64,000 nucleotides of DNA, from assembly GCA_033398695.1 (NCBI GenBank), contig CM065815.1, forward strand, positions 103,568,501 through 103,632,500, read 5' to 3'. Made by a program: the position numbers and the translations under genes. This DNA comes from Orobanche coerulescens. Its lineage: Eukaryota; Streptophyta; Magnoliopsida; Lamiales; Orobanchaceae. This document shows positions 21,953 through 33,822 of the stretch, piece by piece. Position 1 is the first letter of the stretch. Each line of letters starts with the position of its first letter. Under the pieces are notes generated by a model. It saw only the letters and a program-made list of their open reading frames with translations, searched no databases and was not told where the DNA came from.

Positions 21953-23808
21953 TGTTAGGAATATGCCCTCAAATGCCACTTAGGGAATGAGAGAGAAGGG
22001 GCATTGTACTTGTAATTATGGAACAATTAATAAAAGGCAATATGATTCATTCATTGTTTATTGTATTTCAAATGCATTCTTTATTTGGTAATCATTGAAG
22101 TGAAGTCCATGTAAGTACGAGGGAACATTCCACTCTCATTATCGGATAAGAGAGAAGTGCACTAGAAGTGTTTAGAGCTTATTTTTGTAAACCGTTCGCA
22201 AGTCGATAAACTTAATTGGGCATTAAGTTTTGAGTAAGACTTGTATAACTGATGCTAAGACATGTGCATGTCTTGATATCATAGTTATAGGTATATTGGT
22301 GGGACCAGTATACTCGAACACGACTCATACTTGATTCAGTCACACGGCATTCACTCTTGGAGAGTCAATGACGAATCAAAAGGTTCTGATAGTATACGTG
22401 GATCTTTGACTTGAGGGTTCAGTAAGAGATGTGCCTGTGACATTTAGTTTATCATTAGTATAGTTAGACCCATTTGCTTAATCGCTTGGTCAACCTTGAA
22501 GTGCGTACTGTACGGGCAGGTAGCAGCATTTACTGTACACCAATAAAGGATTATATCTCCTGTTAGTGAGCAGGCGAATGTTCTATACGGTTAATGGCAA
22601 ATAAGATTATAAGTCTTTGGCCAAAGCATTCTAATCTAGTCATATTGGATACACTAGTAATCAGTCGGTCTTGATTTGCATTAACACATGTATAGTGTCT
22701 AGTAAACAGTAAGGTTTGACTTTACCTTGACCGGGACATCTGATGAAGGGTATATATGTATATGGTATTCATGACATAATGGTTCTGGAATGATCCCTTC
22801 ATTCGTTCTCAGTCGGGGTTTACAGTGCGGCCCGCTAGGCTGGCTAAGTGCTGCCCGCACTCATCGGTTCCTCCCAATACCGACTGAGACGGACATACAG
22901 AGTCGCGCATCAGGATCGTTGACGGATAAATATGAATTAATTATCTTTCTATTAATATTAGATATTGGATATCTAATTATGATTTATCGGATAAATCAAA
23001 TAGCAGTCTTATGGATTGAAATTACGTTATTGGGTAAATAATTTAATTCATAAATTATATTTCTTAGAGAAATATTTGTATTTGATATAATTAATTAATT
23101 GGATTAATTAATTAATATAAATACATTGGAGATAAAATGTAGTGTATTTAACGGAGTTCTTTGACGAACGTCCGGTACACGAGCCGAGTGACTCGGCCCC
23201 ATTTCCTCCCACCTTCACATGCCCCCCCTCATCTTGGTGGTTTTCTCTTTTGTTGATTTGTGATGAGAGATCCACCATGATATGTCAACTAATAACGCCA
23301 ACATGACATTATATGGTGAGATTACATTATTCTCATTATAAAACAACAACAACAACAACAACAACAACACCATCACCCCCCTTGTGTGTATTCGGCCGAA
23401 GCTAAGAGAGAAAGAGGGGGAGAATTTTTTCTTCATATTGTTCTTCATCTTTGAGCTGAGAAATAAGCACGAAAAAATAGAGAGAAAATTCCTACGATAA
23501 CTTCCTAGCCGTGTTCTTGAAGAATGGAGTTTCGTTGAATTTTTCCGGGCAACATCCGACGCGTGTGAAGTAGAGACATCATGTTTTTGGTGATTGCGAT
23601 GAAGGGATTTTGTGTTCGTATTTGGGTTCGTGATCATCATCAAAATTACGAAGATATTATCAAAGGCTTCAAAGATATGGGACTTTATCCTTTGTCTTCG
23701 TCAATTTATTTTTCGTATATACGTTACTTGATCGATCATGTTTGGGATTCTTTATATTGAGTTTTGTTATTCCGCTGCGCACTCGATTTTGTATCCGGAA
23801 TCCCAATA
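21953..23808 (+). mobile_element. Solo LTR (A1) of the A2 Copia family, inserted in the pol of B
   Basis: 1856 bp, from TGTTAGGAATATGCCC to GGAATCCCAATA, collinear with the 5' LTR of element A2 (56343-58202, 1860 bp) and with the beginning of its 3' LTR at 63838. It is flanked by a perfect 5-bp duplication GAGCA (21948-21952 and 23809-23813). Removing the LTR and one GAGCA rejoins the last codons of B pol (…KYIEHA RSIGLKVMNEWS, then stop). No internal sequence is present, so this is a solo LTR left by LTR-LTR recombination. It contains an (AAC)n run at about 23341-23368. Confidence 0.95.
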
Positions 23809-23870
23809 GAGCATGCTAGATCGATAGGACTAAAAGTCATGAATGAATGGTCCTAGTGCAAGTGGTAGAT
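23809..23870 (+). pseudogene. Last codons of Copia B pol and polypurine tract
   Basis: Continues B pol after the solo LTR: EHARSIGLKVMNEWS then TAG, a typical Copia RNase H C-terminus. It is followed by GTGCAAGTGGTAGAT, the degenerate polypurine tract immediately before the 3' LTR at 23871. Confidence 0.85.
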
Positions 23871-25372
23871 TGTTGGGAATAGTGCCATAGGACATTCGAT
23901 GTACCTAGATTTATAATTGTCATATTTAAATAAAGTTATTTGATAACTTTTATTTCTCGTGGATTATTATGATGTGTGCATGTTTTAATATTATAATAAT
24001 CGAATAATAATTATTCACGAATAATGAGATTATCCAAATGTCCTTGGTCCAATCACGTTGAGTGGAGACTCAAGTGATTAATATACTACTATAAGTTTGA
24101 TTGATAATCATCAAATAATTATGCGTATGGTATGGATCAAACTTATGGGTATTGGTTGGAGAACGCAATACTGGACAGACCCGTATTGAGAGCACTACAT
24201 GAAAATATCATAAGTGAATCTTATATAACAGTATGTCAATAAATCCTTGAACCAAAAATTATCATAGAGTCCAACATGATAAATACTATGCCTTGACGTA
24301 ATCCAACGTCATCTGAAACATAATGATCATAAAGGTTATCAATAGGGATTAGTGGGAGTCATGTAGAGGGCAATGAATAATCAAGAAGGGATCTGTCCCT
24401 CTCTTTAGGGGGAGAAATATCTGATGGGCCCCTCGATAAGTAGGACTGAACGAAATGCATGGCCATGCTCAAATAAAGAGTAATTTGATTCAATCAGTCT
24501 ACTTAAGATCGAGAAGGCATTTGGACATAATAAGTATGACGATTTCCATGACTTAGTTCAAATACGACATCGCGCGACAAAGGATTTGACACGTTAAATG
24601 GTTTCATGGACTATAAACTTATATTATTTGTGTAGTCATATGTCTTGCTAGAGATCGCTTATGACTTATTATTTAACAAGGTATTAAATAATTTCCAACA
24701 TTATATAAGCCTTTTGGGTAGCACATACGACAACTAAAGACAAGCAAGAATAATTAATAGTTATATTATTGGATATGATATTTATTAAAGAAATTAAATA
24801 ATGAGTAATGTATAATATAGGATATTATATATTATATTATTTAATTATATCAACTGGGAAATATAAATATAATATTAGATAATATATTTATTAGAGGATT
24901 AAATAATAAGTAATATATAAGATATTATATGTATTGTATTATTTAATACAATACACAACCATAATTGTGCAAACCAAGATCGACCCTCCCCTCAGATAAA
25001 TCGGACGAGCTTCTTTTTCTGTTCGTGAAGTCCGTTTCGGCCATCTCCGTATTCTTCCCTTATTTGATTTTGATTAACTATACAAATCCTTGTAGCAAGG
25101 AATTATCTGTTGTACTATTTATCAATATTATTCGTAAAGATCTAACAAACCAGCTTGTACCGGTTGTTCGTATGTGGATCACCGGAAGAGTAAGAAGATT
25201 TTAATCAGCTTCTAGTCCGGGTTCAAATATGCTCTTCGAATTAAGATAATTTGACGAACTCTTTATAAATTAATTAAATTACTGCATGAAGATCCTCGTC
25301 TGGGTTTCTCGTTAATTTATTCCGCTGTGTCTTGCTCATATTTATTATATTAGATACACGTAAAACCCAATA
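23871..25372 (+). repeat. 3' LTR of Copia element B
   Basis: 1502 bp, TGTTGGGAATAGTGCC to AAACCCAATA, collinear with the 5' LTR at 8534. It lacks about 98 bp corresponding to about 9620-9720 of the 5' LTR, including its TATA box. It is followed by GTAAT (25373-25377), the right target-site copy. Confidence 0.9.
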
Positions 25373-25377
25373 GTAAT

Positions 25378-26121
25378 AACATGAGAAGATAAAAACGTCA
25401 GTCCCTTATCCTTTACACTATTTTTTTTGTCCAGATGAACCATAGGATCAGATAAGAAATAATGAAAGTTGTGTGCCCGCCGTGTGTTCCATGTGCTAGA
25501 AAACTCATAAAAGTGTGGGTAAATGTATATCCACGCACCAAAGTAGTCCCACACAACACAAGCCACATTTGAATCCAGGAATAATACAAAATGGTCTCCG
25601 AATGATAAGAAGCAGCCGAAGCACAACAACAACAACGAGAAGCAAAAGAGATGCCCCGAGACTGTAAAATAAAATCAAGAGGGATATGATGTAAAAGAAC
25701 ACGCTGAATGAAAATGGAGATAGCAGGTAAAATAAGGTCTGTCTAAATGGCTCAAGAATAAGACTAGACTAATCACTCAATCTAATGTGAGCCTAAGATG
25801 AAGTCAAAGAGAACCTTCCTGATGAAGTAAGTCTCTAACACATGCTATATGTATCCTCCTTAATGATAGGATGTCGGCAATCTCCTGAATCACATCTATA
25901 TCAAACCCCAACTCATCAAGTACAGTAGACTCTAACTTCCCCATATCCATCTACCATCCGCCCACAACTCTCTAATAGGAAGTTAAGGGCGAGTGTGAGT
26001 ATCCACTTAAGTAGCTAGTTGTCCATCACGGAACTCAATATTGCATCAGAAACTAACCTCCCCACACCCATAACCAATGGTCTAAAAAATATGCTCTTTG
26101 GCATAATGCCGACAAGAAGAA
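25378..26121. other. Unassigned pre-insertion DNA
   Basis: Sequence between Copia B and LTR fragment F, continuous with about 8100-8533 before B inserted. On the minus strand there are open stretches such as DMGKLESTVLDELGFDIDV (about 25940 downward) and HYFLSDPMVHLDKKNSVK (about 25460-25410). Their composition is protein-like, but I do not recognise a family and the frames are interrupted. It contains an AAC repeat at about 25624-25639. It could be a decayed transposon gene or host DNA. Confidence 0.4.
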
Positions 26122-26377
26122 TGTAACACCCCCGAGATATTCAGTGTTATTACAATATCGTAAATCCTTTATGTAAAGATTTAGTAGGCTAAATAATAAA
26201 ACAAACACTTATTAAATACAACAATGGAGTTATTATTACAAAATAAGTTTTTCAAAAATAAATGATGACAAAAAATAGAATTCATCGATACATAATCATC
26301 AAAATCAAATAAAGAGACGGCGTACTCGGGTACTTAATGAAAACGAACACAAACTGAAAGAACTTCTCCAGACGACC
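26122..26377 (-). mobile_element. Fragment of a Gypsy LTR (F)
   Basis: Begins TGTAACACCCCCGAGATATTCAG, similar to the E LTR start at 29122 (TGTAACACCCCCGATATATTC), and shares the words CGTAAATCCTTTA and GGCGTACTCGGGTACTTA with it. In this orientation it is the 3' end of a minus-strand LTR. Element C interrupts it at 26377; the continuation would lie beyond the right edge of the window. Confidence 0.7.
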
Positions 26378-29121
26378 TGTAATGCCCCGATCTTTTATAT
26401 GTATGAATTATTATGACCTCAAGTGCGACATTAGAGTTTTGCATTCACAAATAATAAAATTCTGACTAATGGAGTAAGTTTAGAACTATTCACACGTTTT
26501 AAATTCAGAAATCAGATGTTCGGTTATCTGCTTGGGTCTATCTTTCGAGTTTGATTTTTATGTTTCGATAGACAGAATCGTGATTCCATCGACTTCTATA
26601 TACACTACTTTTACGTTACGAGTACGATTTTCAAAAGTTTACTTTTTAAGTTTTCGGGTATATTTTATGTCGAGTCGCTTTCTCGGATAATTCGTGTTCC
26701 GTAAATCGCGAAACTTTTCTCCGAGTTTAAGCTGTAAGTGCGACACGATAATTTAATTATATGTCATACATTTAATACCCGAGTAATTTTATCTGTGGAG
26801 GAGCGAAACGTAAAATATTCTTCGACCGGTTTATGACGACGTCTAGGGTTAACCTAGTATATAAAGGGACATCACCTCCATTTCTTTCTCCTCCTCACTT
26901 CATCTTCTTCCCTCTTTTTCTCTACTACCGCCCCCCCCCCCCCCCCCCGACCATTGAAGAACACCATTGTTCTTCATTAAAAAACTCAAGTTAGAAGCTC
27001 ACTTTGTGTTCCAAACTTGAATCCAAGTTCATATTCAATTAAGAAACCTTATTCTCTTCATTTATACCCAAGTAAAAATAGGTTTTGGACCAATTTAAAA
27101 TTTGGAAAATATATGAAGAGTTTAGGTTTAATGTTATAATATTTTGTATGTTGTTTTTAAGTTGATTTTAAGGTTCTTGAAGTGTTTAGAACAAGTTGTA
27201 ATCATGTCTTGATTTTCTTCATGTTGGCCGAAAATTTTAGGGTTTCATAACCTAATTATGTGTTGTTTTTTCTTATGATTTTCTTACATAATATGTTGTT
27301 ATATGATGATATGATGCTATGATGAATTTATGAGATTTTTATAAAATGTTTGGTGTTTTGAAAGTAAGGAAGAATCATGCTTAGTTCTTGATATGTTGTA
27401 TGTTCAAAAGTGACTTGATAATTGTGATGAGGTATGAAAAGAGTACATGTTATGTTTTTGTTAGATTTTTATAAAATGCTTTTGAAAATTTATTTGAAAA
27501 CAAGAACACGAAGTTAGATTTATAAAGTTGGAAGATGTGTTGGTAATATTTGATGTAGTTAAGGAGCATGTTATGTATTGAGGATTTTAAAGTAATGTTT
27601 AGGTCATTTGTATATTAGGATCAAGACTTTGATTATCAACATGAGTGTATGTTAAGTGTGTTGTTTGATGTTAATGATGTTTGAATGTTAATGCTGGAAA
27701 AATAAGAATGAGTAAGTAGTCATTTTGCAAAAGAAAAGATTATGAAATGGAGTTCGTGATGTCGAGAAGAATGATTGTATGTCGACTCATATATGTGTTA
27801 CAAGTATGATATGCATGATTAGAGTTCATATGTTTAGGGTTTTCGTTGCTAGAAACGAGCTCTAGGTTTATATGATGTTTTTCCCATTTTCGTCGAAAGT
27901 TGGCAGTTTCGTCACACTTCACGGAAATGGCTATAACTTTCTCCACGTTTCATAATTTTGAGATTTGTAAAATGTATTTGAAACTAAACTTCAGTGGATT
28001 TCCAATGGTATAAGATTCACCATCTAGTTCTTATTGTGCATTAACAGAATGCTTATTATTTCCAGACTTGATGCACATTATTTTATGATGTTTTTTTTTG
28101 AACCAAGGGATGTGTAACGGAATCGAGTATCGGTTACCGTTATTAGTATCTTTATATGTTATGTGGTCAGTTAGCTTCTCTAAGAGAATCATAGATTTTA
28201 TTATTAAACTTAAGTCGAATGCAAAACTCTAAAGTCCAAACATGTAGATCGAGTTCGTTGTCCGTTAGACTTCGTTAAGCTCCATCGACCGCTAAACTTA
28301 GTTCTTTCCGATGAAAGGTAGAGCAGCAGACTGAAGCGTAAGGAAGAGCCGAGAATCATTTTGCTTGCGTTTATTACTTGTCCAGGTGGGCTTTCTATAC
28401 GAAAATGATTTGAGCTTTGCTCTATCTTGATGAAATGTTTTACAAGCAAATTATGATTTCTAATGATTATAATGCATAAAAATTTTTATGTGGATTCTTA
28501 TGAACCTATCACTGTTGGCTTGCCAACCTATGAAATAATCGGATCCTGAGCTAGACAAAGGTTGCTGGCCAGGGTTAATGTACACAGTACTCGGGATTGT
28601 GAGCTCTCTTCGGAGTGGCCGATCTCGGGGAGTAACGTTCGCGGGAGGTGGCCACCTTCCCCGGCGTAAATTATGGATATGGTGAATCTGATGACATATG
28701 CTATAAAATGAAATGATTTAGTAAACATGTGCTTTTTCTTAAAACCCCCGTGTATTACTGCTTATGTGCATGATGACAAGTATGAAAGTATATTTTATAT
28801 TTTGGCAATATGTTCACGGAGTACGTTGTACTCAGCCCTGTATATCTTTTTAAATATGCAGGTTGAGCAAGGGATGTGATGGAGGGTGTTGAGTGGAAGT
28901 CTTTTGTTTACGATCAATGTTAAGCCCTGGTTACATATCTTCATATATGTAACCAACCATGTTTTTCCGCTGCAAACACTCTTTATGATTATACTTTCTA
29001 TGTCTTGTTGATTGTAATATGCTATGAAGCCTTTTACTAAACTTCAATGCTAATATTATGACTGTATATTCTACTTTGGATTCTAAGTCGTTCCCACGGG
29101 ACTGACTCCCCTTCATGATAC
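26378..29121 (+). repeat. 5' LTR of element C, first part
   Basis: Starts TGTAATGCCCCGATC and is collinear with 44642-46835 for its first ~2.19 kb. It has a TATA box at 26868 and, about 60 bp downstream, a C-homopolymer of about 18 bases (26931-26948) that is shorter in the 3' LTR (45184-45196). The remainder (28565-29121) has no counterpart in the window because the 3' LTR is interrupted. It ends at GATAC where element E begins. Confidence 0.9.
26868..26875 (+). promoter_or_regulatory. TATA box of the C LTR
   Basis: TATATAAA followed by GGGACATCACC, preceded by GGTTAACCTAG. The same box is at 45122-45129 in the 3' LTR. A pyrimidine-rich leader (TTTCTTTCTCCTCCTCAC) follows, typical of plant LTR transcription starts. 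Unlike G, D and E, no palindrome array precedes it. Confidence 0.65.
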
Positions 29122-30797
29122 TGTAACACCCCCGATATATTCAGGAATATTACAGCGCCGTAAATCCTTTACATAAGAATTTACAAGGCTGAAGAAATGA
29201 AAAGATTCTGGACAAAGATACCGAAAACAAAATTATCCAAAGGAAGAATATTAATACATCACCAAAATCCAATCATCAGAAACGACGTCGTACTCGAGTA
29301 CTTATCAAAAATAACACAACAACAGACAATGAAACACGGTCGGAACATCACTCTGCACCCTCGTCGTCATGCAGCTCTAGTGGTTGTTTTCATGCTCTCC
29401 TGGATCCTGAATATACACAAATGTTAACCCCCGAAGGGCTAGCACAACGATGCTAGTACAAGTATGATAATCATATAATAATGATGTAGTCAACAATAAT
29501 CATAACAAAATTCTCCAATGAGAAATAACAACAACACATATCACATCATAACGGTCTCAACATACTGATGGTATTCCAACGATCCAGCGCACACAGCTAT
29601 AGATTCCCATGATGATCCCGTCGGACCATCGCATGGTGGAACTACCTGTCCAACGATCCAGCGCACACAGCTATAGATTCCCATGATGATTCCCGTCGGA
29701 TCAACGCATGGTGAACATTTAATCACAACACATGTACATAATACAATCACAACATAATTGTTACAATATATACAATTCTAATTAAAGTACTTGCCTCGAT
29801 TCGATGACAAGAATGATACTTCCACGAAAAACGGAACACTTGAAGGTCGCCCCTTCGATCAATCACGTAACAAGCTCGAACCTTAGACAAAAGAAATAAT
29901 ATAGAGTTCATCTCATGTCGTACGAACATCTAACAATCCAAATTACGGTCTGAAGTTCATAAAACGTAACCTGCCTGAACTGCTTAATGTACGTTACGTA
30001 TTCTGTGTAGCGTACGTTAATCCTACTCGTTAGCGCACGTAAACAACAAAGTCTAGCGTACGCTATATAAGTATCGGCAGTCCCTATCTGATCAGCCGAC
30101 TGACTCCTCTGATGATTTTAACGTACAAAGTATAGCGTACGCTATATAAGTATCGGCAATCCCATAGATGAAGAAAACACCGAGTAAAAAAGGTAGAATA
30201 CAACTCCGGTTGTTTGAATGTCAATCCAAGGTGCTTCTCCACTTCAACGATCAATCACAAGTGACATCCAATCTCCAATGATAGAGTAGAGGTGGTCTAT
30301 GGGTGTTTAAGGAAGATATGAGGCTCTCTGGTCTCTCAAGAACGAAGGACAAGTGAAGAAAATGTAAACCAAGTAAAATGGGGTGCTGTCCCTTTATAAC
30401 ATTTCTGTTCGTATGTTATTTAGCGCACGCTATCACAGTATCCTTAGCGCACGCTAACAAGCGTTGACTCTAAATCTGTCTAGGTTCGCCCGTGGGAATC
30501 TTATCCAGACCCATGTCCGGCTGGCGCATGTGCTAGCTGCCCAGCTCAATTATTGGCTGATTAGCGCATGCTACGCTACATTCGTAGCGTACGCTAATTC
30601 CGACGGATAACGTACGTTAAGCTATCCTTGTTAACATACGTTATCACGTATTTGCATGGGAAAATTACATGTTGCCATACTCATGTACAAGGATACAAAT
30701 ACGAGAAATATCACATTACAATAATCGATATAACAATACCAAATAATACAGGGTTCAAATACAGATGAAATACTCAACAATTAATCCGGATATTACA
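29122..30797 (-). repeat. 3' LTR of element E (shorter copy)
   Basis: 1676 bp. It contains two tandem units of about 70 bp (29576-29713) with CAACGATCCAGCGCACACAGC in each. Relative to the other LTR it lacks about 60 bp near 29200 and about 660 bp around 30150. It carries GTACGC/GTACGT palindromes both in the U3 side (30420-30650) and further on (29995-30140). Confidence 0.9.
30392..30620 (-). promoter_or_regulatory. TATA box and palindrome array in the E LTR
   Basis: On the minus strand TATAAAG lies at 30398-30392. Upstream of it (higher coordinates) are palindromes and near-palindromes: AGCGCACGCT (twice, about 30421 and 30445), TAGCGTACGCTA (30585-30596, perfect) and TAACGTACGTTA (30608-30619, perfect). 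The other E LTR has the same layout, with TATA near 37652 and TAACGTACGTTA copies near 37866 and 37890. Confidence 0.6.
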
Positions 30798-30832
30798 TAC
30801 TCTCCTACTAAAAAGGAGTTTCATCCCGAAAC

Positions 30833-33816
30833 TCAAGACGAAAATAACTCTGGATATCTGGACTTCATGCTATCTTCCATTTCCCAAGTGGCTTCTTCCA
30901 CTCCGTGGCGTGACCACTGAACCTTGACCAAAATGAACAGTTTGTTCCTCAATTGCTTAACTCGACTCTCGAGTATCCTGATCGGTCTCTCTTCAAACGT
31001 GCCATCCTGAGCGAATTCGATATCGTCAAAATCAATGACATGACTAGGATCAGGTATATATCTCTGTAACTGGGATACGTAGAACACATTATGAACATGG
31101 CTTAATGATGGCGGTAATGCCAATCTGTATGCCAATTCTCGAATGGTCCGATATCTCGGACTCAGCTTTCCTTTTCTCCCAAAATGAAAGATTCCCCGAG
31201 TAGGAGAAACTTTTAAAAGCACGTGATCTCCAATACTGAACTCTAATGGACGACGGCGTACATCTGCATAAGATTTCTGTCTACTCTGGGTGGTCAACAG
31301 CCTTTCGAAAATCAAAGCTATCTTCTCTCGAGTTTGCACGATCAACTCTGGTTCCATTCTGATCAAATATGATGAATCGTCCCAACATAGGGGCGATCTA
31401 CATATTCTCCCGTATAATGCCTCAAACGGTGCCATTTTAATAGAAGCATGCCAACTATTGTTGTAGGTAAATTCAATCAACGGTAGATGAACTTCCCAGT
31501 CAGTTGACCAATCTAAGGCACAAGCCCTTAGCATATCTTCCACTATTTGAATAGTCCTCTCGGATTGTCCATATGTCTGCTGGTGATAAGTTGTGCTGAA
31601 GTTCAATTCGGTCCCCAAGGCCTTATGAACTGCTTTCCAAAAATGAGACACAAAGCGACCGTCTCTGTCAGAAATAATGGTATTCGACGTACCATGCAAT
31701 CGAACTATCTCTGAAATAAATACTCGTGCTAACCTCTTGGGTCCCCAAGTGTCCTTAATGCCTAGAAAATGAGCTGATTTGGTTAGACGATCAACTATCA
31801 CCCAAATCCTGTTCATTCCTATCTTGGTTCTCGGCATACTAGTGATAAAGTCCATCGATATTTCCTCCCACCTCCATTCAGGAATCGGGAGCAGCTTCAG
31901 CATTACGACAGGCCGTTGATGCTCGATCTTAACCTGTTGACAAGTCAAACATTTCTAGACATAATCCGCTACATCTTTCTTCATGTTGCCCCACCAAAAG
32001 TTCTGTTTCAGGTCCTTATACATCTCACTGGTGCCCTGGTGGATAGAATAGGGCGTACTGTGAGCTTCCTTCATAATTGTCTGTTTCAGAACATCGACAT
32101 CGGGAACACAAAGTCGGTTCTGGAACCTCAATACTCCATCATCATGAATTACAAATCCTGGGGCCTTTCCACTGATCACTTCATCACGTAACCGAATCAT
32201 CAGAGGATCATCTACTTGCTTAGATTTGATTTCTTCGGTTAAAGACGAAGTTATCTCCATCACACACAGTTGTCCTTGGACTCTTTGCAATCATACTTCA
32301 ATTCTTTCGCGAATCAATTCCCGTTGAATGCTTGGCTGGGAGGTTAGAGTCTCCATCATCTGAATAGAAACAGGCTTGCGGCTAAGTGTATCGGCAACTA
32401 CATTTGCTTTGCCTGGATGGTAAAGAATCTCCAAGTCGTAGTCCTTAATAAGCTCCAACCATCTCCTTTGCCGCATGTTCAATTCTTTCTGACTGAAGAT
32501 GTATTTGAGACTCTTATGATCCGTAAAGATCTGACAGTGAGTCCCGTACAGATAATGTCTCCAGATTTTCAAGGCGAAATTACCGCTGCCAGCTCCAAAT
32601 CATGCGTTGGGTAATTCACTTCATAAGGTTTCAGCTAACGTGACGCATAAGCGATCACCTTATCATTCTGCATCAATATCCATCCGAGTCCTTGGTTCGA
32701 AGCATCACTGTAAACTATAAATCCTTCAGTTCCCTGTGGTTGTGCTAAAATCGGTGCCATCGTCAATATTTTCTTCAATTCATCAAAGTTATTCTGGCAC
32801 ATCTCATTCTATTCAAACTTTTGAGTTTTCTGCAGTAGCTGAGTAAGTGGGCGGGTAATTTTGGAAAACTTGTCCATGAATCGACGATAATACCCAGCAA
32901 GTCCTAAGAAACTCCGGACTTCTTTCACATTCTTGGGAGACTTCCAATCCATAACTGCTACGATCTTCTGAGGATCTACTCGGACTCCTTCAGCTGATAC
33001 CACATGGCCGAGGAACATTACTTCCTTTATCCAAAATTCACACTTAGAAAGTTTGGCATACAATTGTTCATTTCTCAACAGGTCTAACATAATCCGTAAA
33101 TGCTGTGCATGCTCTTCCGGGCTCTTAGCATACACCAGAATGTCATCAATGAACACAACCACAATTTTATCAAGATACTCGATGAACACTCGGTTCATCA
33201 ATTGCATGAATGCAGCAGGTACGTTAGTGAGACCAAACGACATTACTACAAACTCATAGTGTCCGTAGCGAGTTCTGAACGTTGATTTCGGAACATCAGA
33301 TTCCTTAATCCTTAGCTGATGATATCCTGATCTCAGATCGATTTTAGAAAACACTGTTGCTCCTTGTAACTGGTCAAACAAATCATCAATCCGTGGCAAC
33401 GGATACTTGTTCTTAATCGTCATTTTGTTCAGCTCTCGATAGTCAATACACAATCGAAGCGATCCATCCTTCTTCCGGACAAAAAGAACTGGTGCTCCCT
33501 AGGGCGAAACACTTGGCTGGATATAGCCTTTGTCCAGTAACTCCTCCAGTTGCTTCTTCAACTCGTACATATCAGTAAGTGCCATACGATACGGCGCCTT
33601 AGAAATTGGTGTAGCTCCGAGTTCCAGCTCGATGGTGAATTCTACATCCCGTCGTGGAGGTGGTCCAGGTAATTCGTCAGGAAATATATCCGGAAATTCG
33701 TTCACAACAGGAATGGATGAAAGTTCCACAATTTCGTCTTCTTTCTTCATTGCATAGCACCAGTATCCGGTACAGCCCTGTTTCAACAATTTGACAGCTT
33801 TCATCGCCTTGATCAT
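30833..33816 (-). pseudogene. pol of element E (RT, RNase H, integrase, chromodomain-like tail), broken
   Basis: RT runs from EFPDIFPDELPGPPP and [12 protein letters not shown], through [10 protein letters not shown], to FIDD (33153-33142) and [15 protein letters not shown]. One stop after SVSP (TGG to TAG at about 33500) and one after QKTQKFE (33453-32809 frame end) interrupt it. RNase H (YSDASNQGLGWILM, then a frame change near 32570 to [20 protein letters not shown]) follows. The integrase zinc finger HSTPYSIHQG…KCLTCQQ is complete apart from a stop at about 31952 between its halves. The core has DFITSMP, ISDRDGRF and QSERTIQ. The last 371-residue frame (31948-30833) ends with a chromodomain-like segment FILVKVQWSRHGVEEATWEM, typical of Tekay/Del-type elements. 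Confidence 0.9.
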
Positions 33817-33822
33817 CTTCCC

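Larger units (their letters stand above)
8534..25372 (+). mobile_element. Complete Copia-type LTR retrotransposon B, with two later insertions
   Basis: The 5' LTR (8534-10133) and 3' LTR (23871-25372) share start (TGTTAGGAATA or TGTTGGGAATA) and end (ACCCAATA) and are collinear. The whole is flanked by a perfect 5-bp duplication GTAAT (8529-8533 and 25373-25377). A primer site TGGTATCAGAGC follows the 5' LTR, and a purine tract AGTGGTAGA precedes the 3' LTR. The gene order gag, protease, integrase, reverse transcriptase, RNase H is that of Copia elements. A Gypsy element (10587-17585) sits in its leader and a solo LTR (21953-23808) in the last codons of pol. Without these it would be about 8 kb. 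All genes are broken. Confidence 0.92.

Noticed and set aside
21945..21970. Direct recombination between pol of B and an LTR through shared TGTTAGGAATATG
   Set aside because: Perfect GAGCA duplications and restoration of the pol C-terminus after the LTR show it is a solo-LTR insertion.
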